A stretch of DNA of 64,000 nucleotides from assembly GCF_030269925.1 (NCBI RefSeq), contig NC_085107.1, forward strand, positions 12,090,001 through 12,154,000, in the 5' to 3' direction. Position numbers and translations under genes: made by a program. A model generated the notes under the pieces. The model saw only the letters and a program-made list of their open reading frames with translations, did no database searches and was not told where the DNA came from. Source of the DNA: Bombyx mori. Taxonomy: Eukaryota > Arthropoda > Insecta > Lepidoptera > Bombycidae. Position 1 is the first letter of the stretch, and each line of letters starts with the position of its first letter. This document shows, in pieces, positions 26,401-38,400 of the stretch.

Positions 26401-29400
26401 TCCGAAGCAGTTGGATGATGTTTTGATAAGAACGTAACGAGGCTTTCGGCGCCAGTAATAAACACCGATTGCACCTTCACGGCTTCCTAATGGACCAGAT
26501 TAAGGACAACAGTTCAGAAAAATATTTTACTTTTTACGCTGCATGAATTATTACATTTATGAAAAGAACATATTAAATTACTTGCAAATAAAAAGGTTTT
26601 TTTTGTGTTTTTGAAAAATAGAGTACGTGATTAGCATTTCACGCTTATTTTATTCAAGAATGTTTGAAGTTTTAAATATTTTCCAATGGTTATTTGCTTG
26701 TGATGACTAGAAGAGCAGATCAGTTTTTTTATTGCAAAATATCCTATTTAACGAGGTTTGTATTGTTTTATGGCTGTGTCACTCTTCACACCAGAACACT
26801 TAGCTGATTCACGTACGATCCTATCTATCCATATTACACTACTGTGAATAAAAGTTCTCAAATGTTTACAATAACTAATTGTAATTACTTATTACTTTAT
26901 AGCCCATTATTCCACTAAGCTAGGCCTATATTTATATATATATCTATTTACACCATTTTGTAATTTTATTTTGTGTATAGCTTACAACTAACCTAGCATT
27001 GAGAATTTAAGACCTTTTTTCGAGGTTCTGGTAAATTGGAATAGGGATTCCTAACCCAATTTATTTATATAATGGAAAGGTTGAGGTAGTCAAAAGTAAC
27101 GTTGCTGAAACTACGAATGGGTGATGGAGGATAAGTGCACTAATTGTGTATTCCAAAAATATTCTTGAAATTAATAAAACCAACGACAATATCTTATTTA
27201 CTACTTATAAGTTTACTGTAGTTTAGTTTGCCAATTATCACTTAGAAAGCGATTCCCTTATTGAGCTGTGGATTAATTAGAGAAAGATAAAATTTGTGAA
27301 ATAGCCGTTGGCTCGCGAGTGCTCCGAACTGATAAGGAAAGCCCGATGAGGAGGAGTAATAGGGGACTATTAGCGTCCCTGGGATTTCTGTGCCTTTAGG
27401 AGAATACTCTTTTTGTTCGCGTGAAAAATCATATGAATCCCAAAGTTCTTTGTTCTTCAATTTTATATTTAAAAAGTTCCGAGGTATCATCTCAATAATT
27501 TTACTGAACCGCTTTGTGGAATCTAAAGCATCCAAAGAATTAAGCTTCATCGATTGAGATTTGTGCTTAAGAGAAGTTTTTGCTGGGAGTCGTCGGATAT
27601 TGCAATTTGTGAATCCATTGGATTTAAGAAGATCTTACCTGATTTGAAAGTGACTTCGCTTATAAGTATCCATTCATGTTGAAAATATAGTTTCATCATA
27701 ACGTGTTTGGCAGTACGATTCTCAAGATCCACATGTATAATGCGAGCATGTTCTGAAACCCGGTCTTGCTTTGGTTCCATTGAGATAAAATCTTCTTGCC
27801 AGCGTTCACCCTCCAAGGAAAAGTATATCTCTATCTCCTTGAAAAGCTGTTGGTGTAACAAAGTAAAGTGTTGAAAGAGAATAAAATAAAACATTAAACA
27901 CCTCCAAAGTCAATAGCTGAAGTATACCTGAACATCTTTAGTGAACATGTTATTGGTGTGAATGTCGACGAAAAACAAGGTTCTGGTTGTGCTAAAGTTA
28001 AATATTATTTGGACTTCTTCATCCACTTGCATTGTCTTATTCCACCCAACCCAACGAGTTCCTAAAATTTAATAGATATTATTAAATTCATTATTACAGT
28101 CTTGTTTCATGTATTGTGAATTGAGTACCTCCCTGGCCAGAAATTTTTAGCTCTTTGTAATAACTAAAACTAGTTTATGTTTATTATGTTTTGATTTCTG
28201 AAAGAATGGACATTGTATTTTGTAGAGATAAAGAGTTGCTTGTGTCACTCTCTGATTTATAAATCGCTAGTAATTTTGTAAATTTTTGGGTGCACAAATC
28301 AGCGAACAAATGTCCTCATTATCATAGTACATACGTTGACGTTACCCGGGTCATGTCATTCACTATAGGTTCTAAAAATCCAATGTATAAGTCCAGATTA
28401 TAAACTATTTTAAACAAAATTTCATACAAATCAAAATATTACATTCATAACATTAATATATTTAGATACATTATTTGTTTCATATTAATTGTGATCTGTT
28501 TCATTACCTCTCGTATCCATGGGATCAGGTAGCTCAAAATCATTAGGTCCCAAAAGAGAGTCTGTAATTTGGCCCATTCCATCAATCATAACGCCTTTGC
28601 GCAAGATTCCGTCATAGGACATGTCTTCGAATTTCGCCCCACCGGTCATGGATTGCATGTCTCCGCCTTTCGGTGCCGAATATGCTATCAAAGCCTCTGT
28701 GAAACGGGAATTTAAATAAATACGCCGCTCGATGGCGGTTAAACGCAAAGCTAAATACAATCAAAACAAAAAAAAGACAGTCGCTTCTGCGGATTTCGCA
28801 TCGCAGGTCCCAGGACGTCGCGAGCGAATAAAAAATCAAACTCCTTGTTGTACCTACGTTTCCAGCGGCAGCCATATAACTCAACTCGCATACACGCTGT
28901 CCTTGGGTGGGCTGCGTAAGGAAATACTCGTACTATAGATGCGATGAAGGGCGCCTCTAAGGTGGTCTTCTTTGTCGTGTAAGTGTTCACGTTTCCCGGT
29001 ATCAGCTGCAACAAAGAAGCTATATTAATACGGATAGAAACTGTAAAAAAAACTGCTGTCACGATAAACAGATTTGTTAAATAAATTAATAGCAAAGAGT
29101 CAACTGCCTCAGTATAGGATTACTGCCGCGCCGGGCCTAATTTCAAGTAACCGGATATACAGAGCAAACGGAGCCCCCATGAGCATTACTGCATTAGTTC
29201 TGACTTGTGAAGGGATTTTGTGTTATGATGCAAAATTTTGAACTGCGTTTCGAAATTTGAATTTGCCATGAAAAGCTTTATACCCATCATATACTTACTG
29301 TCCGTGTTGGCCACGGTTGTTAGGTATTGTTCACTGTCAAACTCAGTCATAGTTACGGAGTGTTTTTTTTTTAGTTACTGTCTACAAACAGACTGGGCTC

Positions 29401-32400
29401 TGCAATATTAGTAAATTACTGGAGTTTGTGGATACAGTAAAGTGAATGAAAGTGGTGAATGCTGTCACCCACTTTAAGACACGAGAGCAAAGTCTCCATT
29501 GTGTGTATCGTAATTACGGTTATTAATTGAATGGTATCAAGTCTGAATTAATGACTACTTCTTTGTAGGAATAGGAATACGAATAGGTGTGGGCTGGCAA
29601 TATGAGCCAACGCTAGCAAGTATTTGAAGAAGAACATTGTTCAAAGCATTAATGTTTAAAGTAACGTTTTTTTTACTGGAGTGTAAAGGTTGACGAGGTC
29701 ACAGATCACGTGATAGTCAAGCTGTCACCGGTGATACTACGATTTCAATGCCGCCCACCTAGAAACTTAGCCAAAATATCAATAATACACAATTCATAAC
29801 CCTCCATTCAAAATTTGTTTGAGCCTAACCGTATCCATTTTGATACAATTCACTCAGTGTCTCGTTTCAGTAGTTTTATTCAATGAAATAACGCCACCTT
29901 TGGATACATTCGATAATAGGGATTTTACACTTACCCTGCTTCCATTGAAGTCTTTGTATTTGACCCAACGATTCAGCGCTGGACGCCAGTATTCGATCGA
30001 GTAGCTCTCAACGAATTCTACTCCGATGGAGTTTGCGAAACGACCCTGTGATTCGGTCGCTGTTATAAGATACTCATTGTGCAGGTCTATCTCCAAGTAC
30101 TGACGGCTTTTCGGTGAAATCAATCCATTTGGACACCAGGCGCCGCCGCGGATCTCAGTTCGTATCCTGTTCAAAGTAAAGAGTTTTGAAAATTGAAAAA
30201 AATGTTTTTTTTTTTTATATTTCATCCCTCTCGAGGGATTTATACATGTATTACATTTTTCTTACTTAACTCTGAGAATTAACTTGGAAAATTCTAGGAC
30301 TAGTGCCTAAATTTGCACGGAAATTAACCGCACCTGGTAAGAAGTAAGAAGCTATTTATAAATTTCTTAAGGCATGGCTATACATGAAAAAAATTTACGT
30401 GTTATGTACTAGGCTGCACTAAAAGTATCGGGAATGGAATATTTCCACTGTTCCTGTCATATTAAAATCTTTTTAATTGAAAACTCCTTGGTTTTAAAAA
30501 TCGAATACCATTTATTTATTTAAAAAAAGATTCTCGGTCTTGTCACGAGGTTTTGTCCAACTTGTTTAGTCGTTGAGAAAATGGAATTGACTCGAGAAAA
30601 TTCAAGAGCGATGATTTATTATGACTTTCGAAGTGGCTTAACACAAAAACAGTGTGTTGACCGGATGATTTCTGCATTTGGTGATGAAGCCCCATCCAAA
30701 ACCACAATTTATCGCTGGTTTGCTGAGTTTCAACGTGGACGTGTCAAGCTCAGTGATGATCCCCGTAAAGGTCGTCCAAAAACTGCAATCACCCAAGAAA
30801 ACGTTGATGCTGTGCGTAAGCTGATTGCGGAAGATCGACATGTGACATACCGCGAAATTCAGGCAACTTTAGACATTGGCATGAGTCAAATACAAATAAT
30901 CTTGCATGAACAATTAGGTGTAAAAAAGTTGTTTTCCCGATGGATACCGCATTCGCTCTGTGAAGAGCAAAAAGCGGCTCGCGTTACTTGGTGCATCAGA
31001 ACTCTCGAAAGATTCCACGCAGGATCCTCAAATGCTGTATACAACATTGTATCAGGTGACGAATCCTGGATATACGCGTACGAACCCGAAACAAAAAACC
31101 AGTCACGAGTTTGGGTGTTCGAAAATGAGTTAAAGCCAACAAAAATTGTTCGTTCACGGTGTGTTGCAAAAAAAATGGTGGCCACGTTTGTCTCCAAAAC
31201 CGGCCATGTTACGACCATTCCTCTTGAGGGACAAAGAACGGTTAATGCAGAATGGTATGCTAGCATTTGTTTGCCACAGGTCGTTTTTGAACTCCGTAAA
31301 GAGAACTGCAACCGCCGCATCATCCCCCATCACGACAATGCGAGTTCTCACACCGCGCACAGAACAAAAGCGTTTTTAGAGCAAGAAAACATAGAATTAT
31401 TAGACCATCCGCCGTACAGCCCCGACCTAAGCCCTAATGATTTCTATACTCTCCCTAAAATAAAGAATAAATTGCGTGGACAGAGATTTTCATCACCTGA
31501 AGAAGCTGTGGACGCCTACAAAACGGCCATTTTGGAGACCCCAACTTCCGAATGGAATGGTTGCTTCAATGATTGGTTCCATCGTATGGAAAAATGTGTA
31601 CAATTTCGCGGAGAATACTTCGAAAAGCAATAAATACATTTTTAAATAGTAATGTTGTGTCACTTCGTTAATTCCCGAAATTTTCAGTGCCGCCCTCGTA
31701 CAATATCCGACCTGTATGTTGTACAGAACAAATAGAGCAGAATGTTCCAGTGTTTCGTTTGTCAACAAAGATGGGAGTACGTCTGGCGGCCGTTCCATTT
31801 GAATATCTAGTCGGCGATCTCGACACGGGCGACTCAGATGGAGCCCGTCTCAAAAACAGCGGCAACAAAGCGCGCTAAACGCTGAATTAACGTTACCTTT
31901 GCTAAACCGCCTTCGACCCTGTTTATAGAGCTCGACGATAAGGTTTCAACACATCCGACCACACTTACATCTTGTTATTTCTAGGGAGTCGAGCGATAGC
32001 TTTTGTGGGATCACGGTCTCACCGAATTCATATGAAAATTTAATTTTCTGTTAGTGAATTTCTCATACGGGAGCAGAGTTTTGCGCTCCATTGTCTCGCG
32101 TCGGGCTTATGCGGGCTTAAGACCCGAATGTGAGACCCTCTGTTAATTGTTTGAGCTAAGTATGAGCGTTTTGCGGTCGGGGGATTCACAATTATTGTAA
32201 CAACTTGGCCGTATCATACTAGTTTATTGTTGTTGAACAATGGTAGCGCAGAAATGTTACTATCGATTCAACTATTTGCCGCCCGTTTTCTGGAATGTGC
32301 GGGAATTAGTTGAACGAAGCCTTTGTTCTTGTTTTAACTAGTATTTTAAATTATTCAAAATTAAATTTATGACTTTTACCCTAGCAACGTTGTTTTATTT

Positions 32401-35400
32401 CACCGAAAGATGATTGCCGACTAGTTTGAATAGTGAGTTATCATTATTAACATGTTTAAGCTGTCATAAAAGTTTTTCAGTGGTGTCTCAATATTATTTA
32501 AAAAATATGAATTCTTTTAATTTACTAAATAAAATTTTACTGCGTATCGTTCTATAGTAAAAAATGTTTCGGGGATCGTTTGACTATATTGAAATGCTAT
32601 ACGAACAAAAAAGCATTAGTTTTTTATCTTAGTTTAGTTTAGTTATATATTTTAGTTATTAGTTAGCTAAATACATACCATATACAATTAATATTTTTTT
32701 TATATATATATTATGTCATACATAATAATTATATATGCCACATGTATATTTTTATGATTGATTTTTATTTTGGTACCATTAAGCCATTGGTACTAAACAT
32801 ATATGTATACAAACAAATATACATTTAAACAGGTCTTTATCTACAAAATGGCCGTTTAGTACACTGAAAGGTACCTAAAGTATTCTTTTTTATATTTTTT
32901 ATTTCTATCAATCAAAATATGCACCACCAAACAGTGAAATTCACTTTTTTAGGGATAAGTTTTCGCTTAGAAGATCGTCCAGGTGCTGAATCATAATGAT
33001 AACCGCTGACGATTATCAAAAAGAATCCGTTTTTTATAGCTAGTTATAATGCGGTTCAATGTCCCGTCCTTTCTGTGTCTCGAAGCAACGAAAGGCACGT
33101 CGCGCTGGCTATCGTCAGTTTGTCGAGTACCCTTTTTTTTTTTTTTTTTTTTTTTTTCGGGTAGAGGGCCGAACCTCCTACGAGGTCCCCGCGCAAAAGG
33201 GGCGCGCGGGGTATGTGAGACTCAACGATCTGCATGGTGTTGTGAGCAGACCGCGGGCCCAAGGATTTTAGAGCCCACCCACTAAACGACTCCCCTGCAC
33301 TCTTACACCCGACGTCCGATCCCCTCCGAGGTCAGAACCCGGATGAGGTAGGGGGGCTACCGCGGTCAACACTACAACCAGACGGCGCGGCTCACCCCAA
33401 GGACGCCCAGCCGACGGAGCCTTCGAGGCGAATCGAAGGCTCTGAAACGTCGGACGTCTCGGTACGGCAGCCCGTCGGGCCGCCCAGACGGTGCCGCTGG
33501 TGTCCCGGAATACCCCGCTGGACCAGAACCAGCCTGCCGGGTCGGGACGCGATACACCGTCGACCGGTCGCTCTATTCACTCCACGGCAGCGCGCTAGAG
33601 TGCTGGTAGCGCGCCGCGCGGCCTCACCCCCTCAGGTCGCCCCTTGACCTTCACCGGGGGGAGGCCGCCACCTACAGGGGCCGGGACGTACGGGCGTATT
33701 CCCGCCTCCGGCCCCCGGCTCGACGGCGACGGATCGGTGCGGAAAGGGAAGAGCTCTCCCTCTCTCGCTCCGCCGCCTCCTTCTGCGATATGGTGGACTC
33801 GCAGAAGTCGAGCATCGCCTTCCAGGACGCGTCGCTGCCGAGCATCGTAGCCACGACGCGCGGCAGCGAGAGGTCCTCTCCAATGACCGCGACGAGGGCG
33901 GCGCGTTGCTCGTCGAATCCAGAGCAACGCGCCAGCGTGTGTTCCGCTGTGTCTTCCTCGTCGCGGTCCGCGCAGTGGTGGCACTGCGCCGTCGGTTCCC
34001 TTCCGGCTATCTTAAAGAGGTACCGGCCAAAACACCCATGGCCGGTCAACATCTGCGTCAGCCGGAAGGTGAGGCATCCGCGGTCGCGGCCCACCCAGTC
34101 CGCGAGGACCGGACGGACCGCCTCGACGGTACGGAGGCCGGCCGACGGGTCCGCCAAGCGGCGAGACCACGCCTCCAGCACGGACCGCCGAGATTGGAGC
34201 CTCCGCGCTCGAACTACTCCTTCGCCGGGGCGCCTTTCCCCCCTAGAGCGGAGGTCGCTACGCCACCGGTAATCGGCAGCGAGCGCCTCCGCCTCCAGGT
34301 CCCAGGGTGGCGCCCCGGCGAGCAAGCACGCCGCCTCGAAGGAGACGGTGCGGTATCCTCGGATCGCCCTGACCGCGATCGCGCGCTGCGGACGTCGCAG
34401 CGCCGCGACGTTCTGGCGGGTCAGGGCGTGGCACCATACGGGCGCGCCGTATAGTGCCATCGACCGCACCACCCCCATGTAGAGGCGGCGCGCCACCTGA
34501 TCGGGACTTGTCGAGTACCCAGCTGTCAAGTCTTTTTACATAGCCAATTTGCCGCAAACGAACCAATATTGTTTTAATGCTAACGTCGAAAGTTGCTACT
34601 AGCACAGCGGTAGATTGAGTAGCGTCTTTAATCCGTCGTTGTTGACTTTAGTTTTCAGGCGGAATTCATTTTTAGATCAACATTTTTATGTTCTAAACAT
34701 TCAAACCAAATAATGAGTCGTGCATTCGTTCATAGTGTTCACTCTGTACACGTCATTAACGTTGTGAGCCGTCTGTGCTGCATTGCTACCACAACGAAGC
34801 TCGTATTCCATTGTTACTTGTATTTTCATCGTATTCATATTGATCGAACGGATAAAAATGTGGTGAAAAAAAACCGAAAAGCAAATAAACAAACAAAACA
34901 AAAACAAAACAAAACACAACAAAAACAATAAACAAATGAATGAATTCGAAAATATAAATTCATAATTTTAAAATAAAATTCGTTCGAATTTAGAATTTAT
35001 TGCCAGTCATACATAGATTGCGTTCCAAATGGATAGTATTATAAAACGGCAACTTCATAGATAAAAAAAGACCTGTTATATAATTAAATTGTTCCCAACT
35101 ACCTTTTGTATTTTTATTAATATATACAAATCACTGTGTTTTTAAAGTTCCAGAAATCTTAATTGCTGATTGAAAATAAAATAAGCGAGTCCTCCTTTAG
35201 TGATCGTAATTTATTTAAGTAAGCTCAATATATTACACGGCAGATGTTGCAACTTCGCCGGGGTCGTTTCAAGTTTGCAATAATTGCGCGTTCTGCAGGT
35301 AACAGCGCACTTGAAAGCGAGTTTATAACGTTTTTATACAAATTTCTTTGAGAGTTCATTACTAGTATGGGTGTTTGTTATTTAAAGATAATGTTTATAC

Positions 35401-38400
35401 AAGACTAGCTGACCCAGCAGACTTCGTAGTGCATCAATCGATAAATAAAATATCTAAACTTTTGTATAAAATAAACTTAAAACAAACAAAGAAATCCGTC
35501 CGGGGACACATCAAAGGGAAAACAAAATTGTTATTTTTATTTAATTCCAAGTATTTTCATATTTATCTACCTTTTAAACCTTCTCTGGGCTACCTCAAAT
35601 AATTCGAGACTAAAATTAGCCAAATCGGTGCAGCCGCTCTCGAGTTTTAGCGAGACTAAAGAACAGGAATTCATTTTTATATATAAAGATTTCGTACGGT
35701 AATGGTATAAAACAAAATATGTTTTATTTAAGAAATGCTAGTGCTATAGATGATTGTACTATTTGAGTTCGACCAGCGAAATAAATAAATTAACGGTTCC
35801 AAAACTGAAGACCTGTTTCTCATTTTTATTTGCATTATCTTGGTCGGCATGTGAATTAATTAAATTTAATATTATAACTTAAATTTAGAACACTACACAA
35901 AATGAAAAAATAATTAAAAGATGAATGGTCTAAAATCGTAAAACCTTTTTTTGAAACAGTTACTATATTTTTCCTTGAGATTTAATTTAAATCTTACCTA
36001 GAACTAAGCGGCGAGACGCTCTGGTCATAGCTGGAGCTAGCCGAAAGTGACTCGTTGGATATCATCCCACTCTCCATTCCCAACGGCACTTCACAGCTGC
36101 CGATGTCGGCTGTAACAATGTAACGAGTTAGTTCTCGAACGTTGGCTAAATTGTATAACCTGTATTTGGATGTTCAATTTGTTGATATAGGGCTTTTTTT
36201 TTGGTATCATTAAAATAAACATTTCTTTTCATTGGGTTTGTAATTCTTTTTATTTTCCTTTTCATATAACCGTACACGTACATCGAAAACCACAGATAAC
36301 CAGAGAGTGCGAGAAACCTTTTTTTTAAAAATCATAAACTTAAAAATTCCAGCTTGGCTACTCGTAAATATAGTATAGACGGGACATTGCTTGTTCCAAC
36401 ACGATTCATTGGAGATACCGTTACAAGCAGTCGAATTTTTATATGGCTTTGTTTAATGTTTGATATGCGGATTTTTTTTTACGGCTGAAATACAGATAAA
36501 TTGTAGTGGAAAAAGAGAGAATTACAGATAAAATATAAAATGGGCCTAGAAGGAGGGATAGAAGTAGACAAAGGTTTAACACAGCAGAGCTCTAATATTC
36601 CAATTCAAAGCTTTTTTTTCACCCTTCGTACGATGTGTAGGAGATATTCTGCGAAATCGTAGTTGTTAGCGGTAACAAAGCAAGGATTATAATTCAATTT
36701 AATATCGTCCTTTGTACTGCTCTTAGAAAATTTTGTGAGTCTTCACGGGTAATACCGTCTTGCCTAGTTACGCAGCTAAGAAATGATGCATCGCGGTTCG
36801 AAATTGCTATAATAATGCAATCGAAAGAAATTTCATTCAAGGATACCGTTAGTCATGTTGCTAGTTCTATGGGCTTGGGCTATAAGTTATCAGTAAAATT
36901 GAGGGTCCATTTGGCTATCAAAAAAAAAAAAGAAAAAACATACTTATCCAAAATTATGATGATCGACGTAACTCAGCATATTATATTATGACAGCTAACA
37001 TTACTTTAATTTGATTTATAATGTTTTAAAATTGCTTAACCCTTGTAAATGATATTGAAATTGTAATAAAAACAATTATTTTTTGGCTGAATAAATCATA
37101 TCACAGTTCGTAAGTCAGGATTGGTTGTGACCAATATTCGCATCCATTAACCATTATCACAAAATTTCATCATCTTCGTAGGCAAACCGTGTTATCAAAT
37201 AAGTTGTTACGTGTTTGACTTTCGTAGAACTACTACGTTTGCTACGATCTCATTATTGCGTAGCTCGTCTACGAAGAATAGATTTGCCTACGACTTCCAA
37301 CTGCATACATACATTTGTCCAGGTGTCGGCTTAGAATAGCACCTCATTTGTTTCTATCTAAGCGGTGAAAGTACTAAGAAGAAATTTACCGATAATGGCA
37401 GTAGCATTAGCTCCATATTATACTAGCGTGCTACGATCGCTAACCGATATTTATTGGTGGCGGGCCGTACTGTAAGCCAGCATAGGTATGTATTTTTTTA
37501 TTTTTTTATTGCTTATATGTGTGGACAAGCTCACAGCCCACCTGGTGTTAAGTGGTTACTGGAGCCCATGGACATCTACAACGTAAATGCGCCACCCACC
37601 TTGAGATATAAGTTCTAAGATCTCAATCAATGTTTCTATTTTTGCTCCGAAGCAACAACGCGTGCCGGTTTCTAGGGTGGGATAGATACAATTGAGACTT
37701 CGACCTCATGTCTCAAGGTGGGTTCGATGGCGGCGTTCACATAATCATTTTACAACGGTTGGGTCGTGAACTCGTTCAAAATACACAATCAATCAATAAA
37801 TAAATAATCCGTATACCAGACGAAGCTCGACAAAATTTCGAAAAATCATCACAGAACTACCAAATGTTCTTCGGAACAAATACTGATATGTTTTTGTTTA
37901 AATTCGAATGTACGTACGTGACTAGTTTCGTATTCTGCGCCGCTGCGTATCAACACCTACACGTTTTCATTCATTTCTAGTTCTTATTCAAACAAGACGT
38001 TCGCAGTCGGACTTATGACAAACACTTTCTAGAATAACATCGTTACCCAGCCTATCACGAGATAACCAGACTTTATTTTATGCGCGTACACGTGCTTCTC
38101 GTTCCGAAATATCTTGTGTATTATTTAATGATTCCATTTAATGATAATGGTTACGTGCGAAAGACAGTTTATATTTTTTAATCTTGTAGTACATGAGTGG
38201 AAAAGCTCACGGCTATGAGGGTATTAAATGACGAGCTGAATACATAAAATAGAGAATGCCGCTATGTATAAGCTAAGAAAAAGTGCGAGTTGGATTGTTT
38301 TACTGAATATATATAACCTTTAAGCCGATACGAATAATTGCGCCGTAGAAGTAAACGAGAGTTCAATATAAGATCTACCACCGAAAAATGAACGTTTCTT

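Noticed and set aside
27242..27550. 102-codon minus ORF between Ddr exons
   Set aside because: Exons 27639-27846 and 23094-23412 join in phase without it and it has no DDR similarity, so it is treated as intron.
29675..29770. Reverse Bm1 remnant
   Set aside because: Only scattered words (ctcacagatcac, tgccgcccacct) match; too diverged to list with confidence.
30886..31323. 145-codon minus-strand ORF across the mariner
   Set aside because: Antisense of the transposase gene; no family similarity.
31687..31878. Open frames on both strands right of the mariner, GC-richer than the surroundings, possible Ddr exon
   Set aside because: The flanking Ddr exons complete a codon (AG|G, Arg135) in a conserved region without room for an insert.
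33595..34454. Several long ORFs on the plus and minus strands of the GC-rich island (for example 33790-34272 and 33906-34454 plus)
   Set aside because: They are frame shadows of the R1-clade LINE RT on the minus strand; GC-rich DNA has few stops.
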